Assembly: GCA_014084085.1 (NCBI GenBank)
Contig: NPFB01000056.1
Location: 90,996-154,995 of the forward strand
Direction of reading: 5' to 3'
DNA from: Hondaea fermentalgiana
Lineage: Eukaryota; Sar; Bigyra; Thraustochytrida; Thraustochytriidae
DNA: 64,000 bases
Below are positions 40,601 through 52,418 of this stretch, piece after piece. The notes below the pieces were generated by a model, which saw only the letters and a list, made by a program, of their open reading frames with translations, did not search any database and was not told the DNA's origin. Positions within the stretch are counted from its first letter, which is position 1; every line of letters starts with the position of its first letter. The translations under genes and the position numbers were made by a program.

Positions 40601-43576
40601 CGCAATCAACACAAGCACCAGCAGCAGCAAGCAAGCGAGCACGCCGTGCGGGCTTTCTCTGCTTCCGCAGCCCTACAGCCTGCTTTCCCCGCTTCGGTCC
40701 CGGGACCTTGCGAAGCCCCCTTGGCCCGATCCCTGCTCGCCTACCTTTCTCTACGTACAATATACCCCTGTATGTAGGCCCGCCTCCCTCCCTCGGCTCA
40801 TCCGCTTTCCGCCGTCCCGCAACGCACCAACCAACTGACACTGCGACATTCGGCCCGCCACAAACCGGCACTGCGGCAGACAAACAGCAACAAACATGCG
40901 CGAAGAAGCGCGCGTGCGTGCTGCGTGTAGAGAGGAAGCGCGCGGCGTCTCGAAAAATGCGCCATCACTCACATCACTCACTCACTCACTCACTCACCCA
41001 CCCCGCCACGTCAGATCGATCGTTCGCGACGCGGAGCAAGGGCATGGCTGGCATTGGCCGCAGCCTGCGAGCGAGGGAAGGCGGCCAGCCTTCGCGTCTT
41101 GCCGCGTCTCGAGATCGGCCTCTCTTCTACTCTCCTCTCCTCGTAAACGAGTTTCGCCTCGAGCAAATCCGTCTCCCTGGCTGGTTGCCTCGTCGGTTGC
41201 TTGCAGTTGCAGTTGCTTGCTGTTGCTTACATTGTTAGTTCGTTCGTTTTTCGACTGTGATCATCCTTCGTTCCTTCGTTCGTTCGTGTCGTGCCTGTGT
41301 ATATCACACAAAGCCCGCGCGGAGTTCGCAATGTCTCCCGACGCAGCCAGGGCCACCCATTCCTTCGTTTCTCACCGCGGCCCGGCCCGCTTCCCATCCC
41401 TCGCTCGCCCCACTGCACCGGCCAGCGCCCAGCCTGTGAGCGCACGCACGCACGCACGCACCCCAGACGCGACGAGCTTATTGCTGGCCGGCGTGGGGGG
41501 AGCTGGCGAGCGAGACGCAGCGAGATCGGCAGAGGCTTCGTCGCACTCACCTGGGCAACTTGCTTTCTTGCTTTCTTTGCTTTTTCTTTGCTTTTTCTTG
41601 CAACTGCTTGCTTTGTGTTGTGGCTGCTTGTTCGAAGAAATTCAGGTCCAGGGTCAGGTTCCGATCGTATCTTTCCAGAGAGACGTCTTCTTTTTTCCCA
41701 CGCTTCGAGCCAACTGCCACCGCTCCCGCCGCCATCACGCACGCACGCACGCTCGCTCGCTCGCTCAAGACTTGCTCTCCCCTCTCCCTCGCCTTCGGCG
41801 ATGCGAGCTGCGATACGAACGAAAGCCGTGACGAGACGAGACTAGACTCGAGCTCGCGAACCAAGCCAAGCCAAGTCGAGCCAACACGCAAGCAAAAAGG
41901 TCCGGCTAACTTCGTTTCCGCGCGTACGAGTCTGGCTAGTCGGCCAGCGAGCCAGGTCGAACGCGTTTTTGCTTGCGCTTAAAAAACCTACTCGCTTGCC
42001 CGCCCTCGATCTTCGCTATCCCACCGCTGGCCGCTGCTGCTGTGGCGGCTGTGTGCTGCTACTGCAGCTGCTTGCTTTCGAGTCGGTCCCTGCTCCTCCT
42101 GCTTCCCCCGAACCGCCAAACGAACGCACGCGCGCTCGAACGAACGAAACCTCGACCCGACCGGGGACCGATCGAACGAAACAACGATCGAGCGAGCGAG
42201 GGAGCGCGACGTGTTCGCGCTCCAACTTGGTGAGGTAGGGCGCCCAAGCAGCCGCCAGTGGCCGCTTGCTTCCGCAGACGCGATGCGCCACGGCTGGCTG
42301 GCCGCGGGAGAGGGAGCCAAGCGAGTCGGGTCGAGCCTCGCCTCGCGGGCCCCTCTCTGCAAGCAAGAAAGCATCCAGGCTCCGAAACGAAGCTGCGCTT
42401 GCGCCTGCGCCGCGCGACCAACCCCCGCCGCACGCATTCGAGACTACTAAAATTTGAAACACTTGGACGGCGCGAGGCGGAGCATAGAGCGGGTGCGGAT
42501 TCCCCCGCCGCTGCGCGCGCCTTGATCCCTCTGACCCGCTTGCAGCAGCCAGCTGAGTCTTTCCCCGTCTCGTCTCGGCCTCGTCTCGCAGGCCTCACTT
42601 CGCTTCGCACCGCCTCGCGTCGCCGACCATCCACCCGCCTTGGCCGTCGATACCGCAGCGCAGCGCAGCGCAGCGCAGCCCGCTCGCTCGCTCGCTCGGC
42701 TTGGCAGCGCCCGTCTTCCGAAGATCGTGTCTGAATGGCGGGGTACGAAAAAGAAGATTACTCTCGAACGCAGCGCCGACACGACCCGCCACCTCGCAAA
42801 CCGACGCCGCGCGTCCGCTCCAACGAGCGCGTTGCGGACCGAGACCTACGAAGCCAATCGCTGCGAGCCAGTCGCGCCAAGCCTCTGGCTGGCTGGCTGG
42901 CCGCGCAATTCATTCCATCCAGCTCCTTTGGTTTAGCCTTGCTCGCTGGCAGCCTGCAGTGAAACTTTGCAGCAGCAGAGCTGCAGCCACAGTTTGAATG
43001 GCAGACAGACAGACAGTCAGACAGAGAAGCAGACACAGGAAGCCGGGCTCGCGCCGCTTTCGCCGCAACTCTTGAGACGAGATCCTTCCTTGCCGCTGCC
43101 CTCCTGCCGTGTGCGGGCGCAGCACGGCTCGGACTCCAGGCTCCGCCAGGATCGGGGCGCCGAACGACAGATGGCAAGAGGCCGCAGCGGTTGGTTGACT
43201 GACTGCTGTCGCGGCCGAGCTTTCGCGATGCGAGCGCGCGCGCGTGCGCGCGAGACGGCGATGGCCGCATCGCTGCTTGGTTGAAAGAAGTGAAGGCCTG
43301 CGTCGAGGGCCAAGTGCGTGCTTCGGGGCCAGCATGCATATGCACGCATGCATGCATGGCCCGAATGCGAGCAAGGAAAGACGGAAAAATGAAGGGCCGC
43401 GGGAACCGCTCCACGGAGACCTGAAGCCTTGGCTTTGCTTCTTTCTCATGGCGATTCATTCCTTCGGGTAACCCAGACATGCGAAAGCAGCCGAGTATCG
43501 AACAAATTCCTGCCCTCACAGTCAGGCCGGCCACGACTTCAAAGCAACGTCCGCTGACGGCCGGGCGGCGCCGCGC

Positions 43577-43763
43577 TTGCTTCTTCTTTTGTTTCTTCTT
43601 CTTTCTCCGCGAGACTTTCGCTCATTCTTTTCCCACTTTCCTCCTTCATTTACGTTAGCTCCTCTTTTCAAATTCCTTTTCGAAAATGTTCTTTTTTCTT
43701 TTCTTTTCCTTTTTTTATCTTTTCTTTTCTTTTCTTTTCTTTTCTTTTTCTTTTTATTTAATT
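43577..43763. repeat. Long (CTTTT)n-type polypyrimidine tract
   Basis: About 185 bases, mostly pyrimidine, with TCTTTTC repeats. Confidence 0.85.
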
Positions 43764-44727
43764 TAATTTCTTATCTGCCTGCTTCCTCCAGCCTCTAGCG
43801 GCTGCCTGCCGTGTCGACATCGTAGCAGCGTCCCCACACCTTCCTAAACCGCCGCCTCGCGAGCCTGTAGGCTGCTGCCGCTGTTGCCGGCCTGGTTTAC
43901 ATCGTCTGGCATGGCTGCAGCTGCAGCTGCAGCGGGCTGGCGCGAATGCTAACAGCTGCAAATGGCCCTGGCTCTGCGTTCCAATCTCGCGCGCCTCCCC
44001 TCCAGCCTTCCAGCCCTCCAGGCGAGCACTTTCACGTGCTGCCGAAACCACGGCACGGAGCTCAGGTCCGTGCACTGTGCAACCACAACCCTGCCACGAT
44101 GCAGGAGCCCCGTAGTAGAGACGGCGCCGCCGTGGCTGCGGGGTCGGGTCCCACAGCCACCATGGCAGCCTGTCGGGGCAGGAAGAGCTCTCTCGCCTCT
44201 TCCTTTTCTCTGTTTGGGCTCTTTCTCCGGGTCCCTCGCTCCGGCCGCGCGCTCCTCTTGCTTTCCCCCAGGCCGCTCGCTGCCTCGCGGCGACCGGTCG
44301 CCGGCAGCTGGCAGGTGCAGGCGGTGCAGGTTGCTCGGTTTACGCTCGTCGCCGGCTCTGCTCCGCAGCTTCCCAGCGCGCTGCAGCACGCACGCACGCA
44401 CCGGCACCGGAGGCGCGGACGGAGCGCGCACGCGCCCTTGGCGTGCAGCCTCTTCCCGCCTGTCTGGATCGAAATTCTCCAGCACCCAAAAAGGAAACAA
44501 AGAAGAAAAGGGAAAAGAAAGGAAAAGGTATTGGGCAAAGAAGGAACAAACTAACCAAAAAAATCAAAGAAATGAAAGAAGCGAGAGACCCAATCGATCG
44601 ATCAATCGATCCATCAGAGGCAACAAGCCTCCAGAGCCGGGCCCCGCTCGAGTCAGCAGGCCACTCACCAAGCCACCCCGAGCAGACCTCGCGCACCCAC
44701 TTCCAGCGACCTCGCGCACCCACTCTC

Positions 44728-44776
44728 AGCCAGCCAGCCAGCCAGCCTGACAGCCAGCCAGCCAGCCAGCCAGCCG
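44728..44776. repeat. (CCAG)n tetranucleotide repeat
   Basis: Two blocks of CCAG units separated by CTGA. Confidence 0.9.
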
Positions 44777-46234
44777 CGTTTCTGTTCACGGAGGAAAGCT
44801 CGCTCCTGGCAGTGGCTGCTGGCCACGCACACCCATCATTCACAGTCGGGCGCGCACACGACCACCGGCAGCGGTGCGAGCCACCACCCACCGCCAGTCA
44901 GCCGTGTCAAGATCATAAAACGAGGGAAATCGGGACATGTCCACATTGGCCCCACTGGTGGACCCCGACGCGACAAAGTTCGCACGGCGCTCGGCGCGAG
45001 GCCCGGCCCCGTGCCTAGCAGCAGCAGCAGCTGTCAGCTCAGCTCAGCTTAGCTCAGCCGGCTTCTGACCGCCGACGCATCGCGCACGCAGTGCAGCAAG
45101 CATCATGCAGCGGTCAGCTGCTCCGGCCGCCCAAGCAGCCAGCATCCCATTTCAGAGCCGCCCGCCGCCGAACGGGCGAGGTCCAACCTGCCGCCTTCGT
45201 TTCTTTCTTTCCTTCTTTCCATTTCTTTCTTTCCTTCTGGCTAGTTCTTGCTGGCCCCGCCTCCGGAGCCGCCAACAACAACCAACTTGCTAACTGCCGC
45301 GACTGACGCGGACTGACTGACCGACTAACTGACCCTGGCTCCTCCTCCCTCGTTGGCGGCTGCGTTTGCGTTTGGCTTCTTCTTTTCTTCGATCTTTGAT
45401 CAGCGGCGCCCAAGCTAGCGCACCAGGACCATCAGCCTGGGCTGATGGATCGTCGATATCACGAGGACGAAGGAGCGGCCGGACGACCTGGCTGGAGCGA
45501 GAGTCCGGAAGGAAGCAAGATCCGCGATGGCGCAGCGATGCGCAGCAGCCATGCAACGAGGAGGACGACGATGGCGATCGAGGCCTCGCTCTGTTTACTT
45601 CGAGCGATTTGGTCCAGCGAGGTCCGAACCACTCGCAGTGGTCGCATTGGTTGTCGCGTCAGCATCATCGCGGCGCCGACGCTTCGTGCTCTCGAACCTC
45701 GTCGCGAGGGAGGGTGGGAGAGCGCGTGCGTCTGAGCTCCGCGTTCTAATGGCAGGGGGTGTGCACCGCCGCAATCGGTGGGTTCACGCGCCGCGATCGC
45801 GCGAGGCGAGGCGAGGCTTCGCTTCTCTCCTCGCGCCGCGACGCCGGCAGGGCCCCACCCAGCCCTCGTGCGGAGGCAGGGCCCCGTCTGTGCTGCAGGC
45901 GCAAGTCGTCCCGCTGCGCCTGCGACGTGGCGGCCGGGCCCTGCCTCTCGCACGTGCGACGGGCCGGGACGAGCTGCGACGAGGCGGCCGCCACCCATCA
46001 GCGACTCGGCGGGAGCCCGAGGACCGCGCTTCCTCCGCCCGACACCGCCGCCGTGGCAGGCAGGCCTTCGCACAGCGCGGGTCGCATTCGCGCCTCGTGT
46101 CGCGCGCTCGAGCGAGCCGCGGCCGGAACCGGAGCCATCGCCGGGCCGGGGCCGGAGCCGGAGCCAGAGCCAGGTCTCGTCGCTGCGCAGGCAAGCGAGC
46201 AAGCCTTGCTTGCCTCGCCTTTTTACTGTTAGTC

Positions 46235-46291
46235 CTCTTGCCTTGCCTCGCCTTGCCTTGCCTTGCCTTGCCTTGCCTTGCCTGCCTCGCC
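46235..46291. repeat. (CCTTG)n pentanucleotide repeat
   Basis: About ten CCTTG units with two CCTCG variants. Confidence 0.9.
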
Positions 46292-47270
46292 CAAGCAGAG
46301 GCGCCTTGTGTGCATATGTATACAGAGTGCCGTCCAGCCGTGCCAACGCGCGAGGAAGCTGCCGCAGCAACGTGAAGAAGAAGCTCGTCCGGGCCGGCCG
46401 GCGTGGCCGCGCGAAAAATGCTGCGCGGAGAAAGCTCGCTGGGTACGACAGCGAGCCAGCCTGCGAGGGCGGGCGCTCCAGGCTCGTGCGCGGCGGCGGA
46501 CCCTCCCTCCCCTCAGGAGAGGAATGCAATGAAAAGAAAAGAAAAAATACCAAAGTCTGCTTGCCATCATGATGATTACTTTCTTTCTTCGTTTGCTTCA
46601 TTTCGGTTCGACCGCGAGGGCAAAAGCTGCGTGGCTATAGCGCAACGGACGCGGCTAGGCAGGTGTGGCGGCCGCTCGCCGGTCGCCATCGGTCGGTGAG
46701 GCAGATAAAGAAAAAGCTCTTCGGGGCCAGCTACGCCGCCGCTGTAGCGCTCCAGGAAAAAGAAAATTACCTTTCTTCTTCTCCCCCACTGTCAGACTTT
46801 CGACAGAATGCACATGCGCAGCTGCAGCAGTGGTGTGGCAGCTCGCTGGCGCTTTCAAGATCTCCTGCAGCCACCACTGTTAGTTGCAGCTGGCTGCAGC
46901 ACCGCGGACGCGGGTGGTAGACCAACACTGAACGGGAAAGGCTTTCCGCGCCGTCTGGGGCGCGTCATGCACGATCTTGGACAAAGCCTGCACCTCTGGG
47001 AGCTGCCAACTCAGCTGCACGCAGCGACCGTGCGACGACTACCAAAGTTTTGAAAGAAAAGGAAAAAGAAAGGAAAAAAGGGCCCCGAGATGGCTTCAAG
47101 TTGCTCGACTCACACAGCTCAGCTCGCCTGGTCGAACGAAGGACGCATAAAAGAAAACAACTTCTTCTTCTTTTTTCTTCTTTCGGCGATGCTGCTACCC
47201 CTTCGTCGCGTCTTGGACGTCGCGTCTTGGAGTGAGCATCACCAACAGCAAATGCATGCAACCAACGGAC

Positions 47271-47298
47271 GAGCGGACGGACGGACGGACGGACGGCC
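47271..47298. repeat. (GGAC)n tetranucleotide repeat
   Basis: Six GGAC units. Confidence 0.85.
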
Positions 47299-47547
47299 GC
47301 GTTCTAGGCATCCTGGTCATTGCATCTTCTTGACGCGAAGCTGCCGCTGCAGCAGCAGCTGCTGCCTGCAGCTGCGTACCATGACCTCCACACGAGCTCC
47401 GCTTCGTCCGCCCCGGCAGCTCAGCTCCCAAACCACAGCCAACGCCAAACGCCGAGAGCTTCGACGACGAAGAACGCGCGCTTTTTGTTGCTGCTTGATG
47501 GCTCCAAACGCTCGCTCGTCGCACAGCGCACACACCATGGGTCGTAA

Positions 47548-50500
47548 ATGTGGTTGCGAGAACGAGAACACACGAGGGAGCCCTTCGCGCTCCAAGACAG
47601 CCTTGGACTGCTGCTGTCGTGGCCAGAAAAGGGTTCGCTGCGCGCGCGCACGCACGCGCGGGCCATGCTGCCCGACGTCCGCTCGACGCGCGCCAACGCG
47701 AGCCGCAAGAGGCAGCGCCCGCTTCTCGAAGTCAAGACTCTCACGTCCAAGCGACGACAGCACCCATCCAGCAACAACATTCACAACTTTGACCCAGCGC
47801 TAGCGCGACGCACGGGGCGCTCCGTGGCTGTTCTCGAGCGGACGGGACACACGCAAGGATGGCTCCTCGTCGACCCAGACAACGCCAATGACTGGTTCCC
47901 GGCCTGGGTGAGCTTTGACCCGCACGTGCCTCTGCTTCTCGTGCAGCTCGGACACCGACACAGAGTTCATGACGGCAGTCTCTTGACGCTCGAAATCGAT
48001 CGCGCATATGCCCACGTCGTCATGACAAGCTCCAACGCTGCAACTGCATCTTCCTTTGCAAATACCGCGCAACAAGGTCTGTCCGCTTTTCGCGTCAAGG
48101 TGCGTGAAAATATTATTGTATGCTTTGCCGCGACGCAAGAGCATGTCGCGCAAATCTGGGTCACAGCACTACGCAATGCAATCGCACAAAGGACCAATCC
48201 TCCACCCCAAATTGATTTTGAACCGCCAAGATGGCACGCCAGACCGGCCACGCCTCTCAAAGATATCTGCAAGCATTTCTTTTACGAATATATGCAGAAC
48301 CCTGGTAATGGGTCACAAGCGCGCCAAGACCCCGTCCTCACCTCTGCCATGCGAGCATGCGACCTCGCCATCGCCTGGGACAGCTCCCTACAAACCTGGT
48401 ACGCCACAAATCGACGGGATCCACAGCATGCAGTGCCTCTCATACAAGCTCTAGCACGCGGCTTTCTAGCACGCAGACAAGTCTTACGAATTCGCATGCG
48501 TCGTGCAGAAATACGTCGCCAACGTGTTATTGCGCGCGCCCGAGACCCTCATGACGACTTTCCACACATCAAGCGAGTGCTCACGTTTGCTCCAAGGCAC
48601 GCGAACAAGGCCGCCACCAAGCTTCAGGCGCTTCGCCGCAGGTATTTGGAAAGGTTTCCTTACCTTGCCTTGCGAAACGGCCTCATTGCGTTTCAACAGC
48701 GCTGGCGCAACCGCTCCCTTGCGCGTCACACGGCAGCTCTCAAAATACAGATCATGCTGCGTGGACAGTGGGCGCGCGAGGTCTTTCTCGCACGAAAGTT
48801 TGTTCGTGAGCGCGCAATACATTGCGCAGCCAGCGCTCTCGTCGCCGACGCCACATCCAGAGCCTTGCATTCCGCAGCTCGACGTTCACAAGCTGCAAAT
48901 ACCATACAGACGCAATTTCGCCGCATTCACACGCACCGTACGTTCTCGCGCATTCAAGCGCGTTGTCGCGGCGTTCTTGCCCGTAGACACATTGCCAGAA
49001 AACATACTGCCGCGATACGCATCCAGACCTGCTGGCGCCGTCACCTTGCGCGCGTTACGTACCGCCTGCGTCTGGTTCGTTATCGTCTTGCACGAGACCA
49101 CGCGCTCGCATACTTGGCGCGCAAGCAATTTCGAAGCAGTCAAAGGGCCTCGACCATGATCGCCACCCGATTTCGCACCATGCTTGCCGCTCGGGAACAC
49201 AAACGCAAGCGCTGGGCTGCTACGCTTCTGCAACGCATCGTTCGCATATGGATGCACGTACGCAAGTGGCGAGCCCACCTTCGAGCGCTGGCGATTACGC
49301 AAAAGATCGCACGCGGATGGCTCGTCAGACATCACCACCGTCGATCCACGCAAGCTGCCATTGCTCTTCAAGCCTTTGCAAGGTCCTTTACGATCGCAAA
49401 GCCCGCTCTCCAACGCAAGCGTCGTGCAGCGACAATTTTGAGCAAACACACCCGCGCTCGTCTTGCGCGTCGCGCCTTGCATCGTCATATTGCAGCCCGA
49501 GCCATTCAGACGCGTTGGCGAGCCTGTCATGCGCGTCAACGATTCAGGTCCATTTGGAATACAGTACGAGCAGGTCTTGTCTCGTTACAAGCTGTGATTC
49601 GCGGGGCGCAAGAACGCACGACTCGCTGTCGCCTTGCTGCAGACAATCTCGAGGCCACTTCGTTTTGCAGCAAAAATCTTGAGCCGCCCATTACAATGGA
49701 AAAGACGCTTGCGCTTCTCAATCTCGGGGCTGCATGCGGTCGTATCCATGCCACCCGCTCACTCGAAAAGAGCTCGGTCAAGGCTTCGCACCGTCGAGGT
49801 CTCGTCCTTGTCCTTTGCGCACAAGAGACGGCCCGCATGCACGAGGCCCTCGCGCACATGCGTTGGCTCCAGCGCGCCATTGCCAACATTCAATGGCGCC
49901 TTCCTGCGCATGGGCCTCGCCTCATTGTCGGTGTCGCCGCGCTACAATCTCTCGTGGACGCCCAAATGATGCTTGGTGACACTTCGTTGGCCGCTGGACT
50001 CACGACGCCCATTCAGCATACACGAGCGTACATCATGTCCACTCTTTTGGGCGAATCACAGAGCGACTGCACCTGGCAAACTCATGACAATGACTCTGTG
50101 TCTCGCCAGTTTCAAGACACGCAAAATCCCGACAAAGAACTTTTGCCCCGCGTTCAAAGCGCGCAGCAGCGACTTGAGGACCTGTACACCAAAACGACCC
50201 GAGACATTGCGGAAATGCTTGTTGACCTCGATGCGGCCACCATTGACGCCGAGCGACATGGCGATCTTCTCGTCGACGACATTGATCGCGCCGAGCGCAA
50301 AATGGCACATGCTCGCGCTGACGCTCGGCCCGCAAGTCTCGCAGCCTTTGCGGCGATGCAACGACTCGATCGAGCCGCACGTCACCGTCTCCCCTGTGTC
50401 GTTGACGATGTGCGAGTCGAATTTGCAAACGCTCGACGCGATCGCTGCAGCATTGAGGAAAAGATAGCATCCTTGCCTTTCGAGGCCGCCACGGATTTGC

Positions 50501-51663
50501 GCGATCTGTTTCAAAGAGTCAAGGCGCGCCTCGAAAAGCGATTTGCCGAGGTCGAGCATCTTCGTGATGCCATGCATGCAGCTTCTGCGTGGATTCCGCT
50601 CCTTCTCGAGTTTGCCGTCGTCGAAATGATGACGCCCCTTCAGCTTTTTACGACGCACGTGCAGCATCTCGTTGCCGCTCAAGAGCAGGACCAAGTCGCG
50701 CGAGAACGGCTCTCTCGCGTTCGTGCAGCAGCCTGTCTCGTTTGCAAGTGTGCTGGGGACACCTGTCATCACGTGCAAAACTTTCGTGTTCAGTATCACG
50801 CAGCGCGTGCTGCACTCGAGCAAGCTTTCGTTAACCTCGCATCGGCCGCGCCCTCTTTAACTGGGGTCGACTTTTGCAATTTGATCCTCGACAATCTTGT
50901 CAACTACCTGAATCTCGTACGCGAGCCCATGCAAATGTGGCGCCAAGAGACTGCGAGTCTTTTTACGTCGCAGCTCGCGGACCGTCAGCAGATTCGTCAA
51001 GCTTTTTCAGATCGCGCTCAAGATCTCCGAGAAAGAGCGTCTCATCTCGTGGCAGTCGAGGAGCGCGCAAAGAATGCCTTGCGTAGCGCAGAGGCCGATC
51101 CGCGCAACTTTTGGTGGTCACACGTGCTTGGCCAACGCGTGATTCCCAGTTTTCTCGCCAAAGAGCGCGCTCGCGTCGCAAGTCTCATCATTCGCGATGA
51201 TCCCGTACCCGAAGATGCAAGAGGTGAAATCGACAACAGCAGCTTCGCCTCTGACAGCTCTTCGGACGAAACGATGTCTACATGTTCTTGCTCGTCATGC
51301 GAGCGCGAGCGCGAGCACGTCGCGCCGGCTGAAAATGGCTTGTTCGAGGAGCTTTTAGCAGAGCGTTTGCGAAAAAGTGACCAAGCCGAGGTCGAGGCGG
51401 CCAAAGCGGCCGCCGCCAGGTCCCAGCAGCGGCAAGAGCGACGCAGCAGCACTTTTCTTCTTCACGCGGCCCGTGCGACACTCTTTCCTCGTGCGCAGCA
51501 GGCCCGTCTGCAGGATCGCGCGGCGGTGACGCTGCAGTGTGCGCTTCGCACTTGGCTAGCCCGCCGCGAGCACCGCCGACTTCGCGACGTCATGCTCGAG
51601 CGCGCTCGCATCGTGCTTGCCGCCCTTCGCATCCAGCGCATGTGCCGCCGCTGGCTCCGCTAG
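47548..51663 (+). CDS. Large multi-IQ-motif (calmodulin-binding) protein
   Basis: 1,371 codons from the first ATG, which directly follows an in-frame TAA; a second ATG at 47665 (MLPDVRSTRANAS) has a better context, and the 39 residues between are low complexity, so the true start may be 47665. Residues ~90-210 look like a PH-type domain (VAVLERTGHTQGWLLVDPD, then ENIIVCFAATQEHVAQIWVT). Residues ~300-720 carry a dozen or more IQ-like motifs such as IQALARGFLARRQ, IQARCRGVLARRHIARK and AAIRIQTCWRRHLARV, each a potential calmodulin or centrin site. The centre (~800-1250) is helical, and two final IQ-like motifs end the protein (AALRIQRMCRRWLR). IQ arrays of this kind occur in spindle/centrosome proteins (ASPM-like), unconventional myosins and axonemal proteins. 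No motor or calponin domain is seen, so the function is unknown. Confidence 0.8.
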   Translation: MWLREREHTREPFALQDSLGLLLSWPEKGSLRARTHARAMLPDVRSTRANASRKRQRPLLEVKTLTSKRRQHPSSNNIHNFDPALARRTGRSVAVLERTGHTQGWLLVDPDNANDWFPAWVSFDPHVPLLLVQLGHRHRVHDGSLLTLEIDRAYAHVVMTSSNAATASSFANTAQQGLSAFRVKVRENIIVCFAATQEHVAQIWVTALRNAIAQRTNPPPQIDFEPPRWHARPATPLKDICKHFFYEYMQNPGNGSQARQDPVLTSAMRACDLAIAWDSSLQTWYATNRRDPQHAVPLIQALARGFLARRQVLRIRMRRAEIRRQRVIARARDPHDDFPHIKRVLTFAPRHANKAATKLQALRRRYLERFPYLALRNGLIAFQQRWRNRSLARHTAALKIQIMLRGQWAREVFLARKFVRERAIHCAASALVADATSRALHSAARRSQAANTIQTQFRRIHTHRTFSRIQARCRGVLARRHIARKHTAAIRIQTCWRRHLARVTYRLRLVRYRLARDHALAYLARKQFRSSQRASTMIATRFRTMLAAREHKRKRWAATLLQRIVRIWMHVRKWRAHLRALAITQKIARGWLVRHHHRRSTQAAIALQAFARSFTIAKPALQRKRRAATILSKHTRARLARRALHRHIAARAIQTRWRACHARQRFRSIWNTVRAGLVSLQAVIRGAQERTTRCRLAADNLEATSFCSKNLEPPITMEKTLALLNLGAACGRIHATRSLEKSSVKASHRRGLVLVLCAQETARMHEALAHMRWLQRAIANIQWRLPAHGPRLIVGVAALQSLVDAQMMLGDTSLAAGLTTPIQHTRAYIMSTLLGESQSDCTWQTHDNDSVSRQFQDTQNPDKELLPRVQSAQQRLEDLYTKTTRDIAEMLVDLDAATIDAERHGDLLVDDIDRAERKMAHARADARPASLAAFAAMQRLDRAARHRLPCVVDDVRVEFANARRDRCSIEEKIASLPFEAATDLRDLFQRVKARLEKRFAEVEHLRDAMHAASAWIPLLLEFAVVEMMTPLQLFTTHVQHLVAAQEQDQVARERLSRVRAAACLVCKCAGDTCHHVQNFRVQYHAARAALEQAFVNLASAAPSLTGVDFCNLILDNLVNYLNLVREPMQMWRQETASLFTSQLADRQQIRQAFSDRAQDLRERASHLVAVEERAKNALRSAEADPRNFWWSHVLGQRVIPSFLAKERARVASLIIRDDPVPEDARGEIDNSSFASDSSSDETMSTCSCSSCEREREHVAPAENGLFEELLAERLRKSDQAEVEAAKAAAARSQQRQERRSSTFLLHAARATLFPRAQQARLQDRAAVTLQCALRTWLARREHRRLRDVMLERARIVLAALRIQRMCRRWLR

Positions 51664-51726
51664 AAACATTAGAAAGAACACGAGTCGCCGCTCTCCGTGC
51701 GTCCGGCGTCCGTGCGAGCGCCATGG

Positions 51727-51790
51727 CAAGGCAACGCAAGGCAAGACAAGACAAGACAAGACAAGACAAGACAAGGCAACGCAAGGCAAG
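51727..51790. repeat. (CAAGA)n pentanucleotide repeat
   Basis: Seven CAAGA units flanked by CAAGG variants. Confidence 0.9.
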
Positions 51791-52086
51791 ATCGTCAGTT
51801 GGCGGTGCTCGTTGCCGCGGGAGTCGCCCACGCGAGCGCATGCACAAACCAAGGTGTTTATTCTTCACCTACCACTGGTGGTCGGGACGCTGCCATCTAT
51901 CTGCAAGCAAGAAATGCAGTAGGCCTTGCCTTGGTTCGCACTTGCAGTTTCCCCCGCGGACCCCGCCTCAACCGCCAGCCAGCCACCCGTCCAAAGTCGT
52001 TCATCGATGTCGCTCCCGCTCTCGCTCTCGCTCTTGAGCTCGTACTCGAGCCCGAGCTCATGCAAGAACCTCGCGGCGCGTGGAAC

Positions 52087-52141
52087 GAGGTCCGCGTGAA
52101 ACGAGGTGCGCGTGAGGTGCGCGTGAAACGAGGTGCGCGCG
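52087..52141. repeat. Short tandem repeat around GAGGTGCGCGTG
   Basis: Three to four units of roughly 10-19 bases, GAGGTGCGCGTG with or without AAAC. Confidence 0.75.
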
Positions 52142-52361
52142 GCGCGGCAGGGCTTGGCCTAGCCGTCCCTAGCGCCTTCCTATTCGCCACGCGCGGCCGC
52201 GCACTCTGCGCAACGCAAAATCGGCACGTGCAGGCCCCGGCCGCCGAGGGCTCGCCACTCGTTCGGGCGCGGCCCTGCGCCGCGCCGCGGAGCTCTCGCG
52301 GCGGCGGCAACGGCGGTCGCGCAAGCGCCGTACTCGCGGGAAGCTGGGGCCAGTACTCGCG

Positions 52362-52418
52362 GCGTGGCGCGGGCGCGCGGCAGGCGTGGCGCGGGCGCGC
52401 GGCAGGCGTGGCGCGCGC
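52362..52418. repeat. 22-bp tandem repeat, 2.6 copies
   Basis: Two perfect units (52362-52383, 52384-52405) beginning GCGTGGCGCGGGCGCG and a partial third. Confidence 0.9.

Larger units (their letters stand above)
33482..47547. other. 14-kb region with no supportable gene, rich in simple repeats
   Basis: Open frames up to about 380 codons occur on both strands, overlap each other and consist only of Arg/Ser/Ala/Pro-rich composition; none shows a domain. The sequence is a patchwork of GCTT, GCTC, TCGC, AAGC, CCAG, ACGC and GACG runs and polypyrimidine tracts of 60-190 bases, sometimes ending in AG. I see no tRNA, rRNA, transposon ORF, terminal repeat or CRISPR. It could be a very long regulatory or non-coding RNA region, or a heterochromatic or centromeric segment. 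The sequence alone does not decide. Confidence 0.5.
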
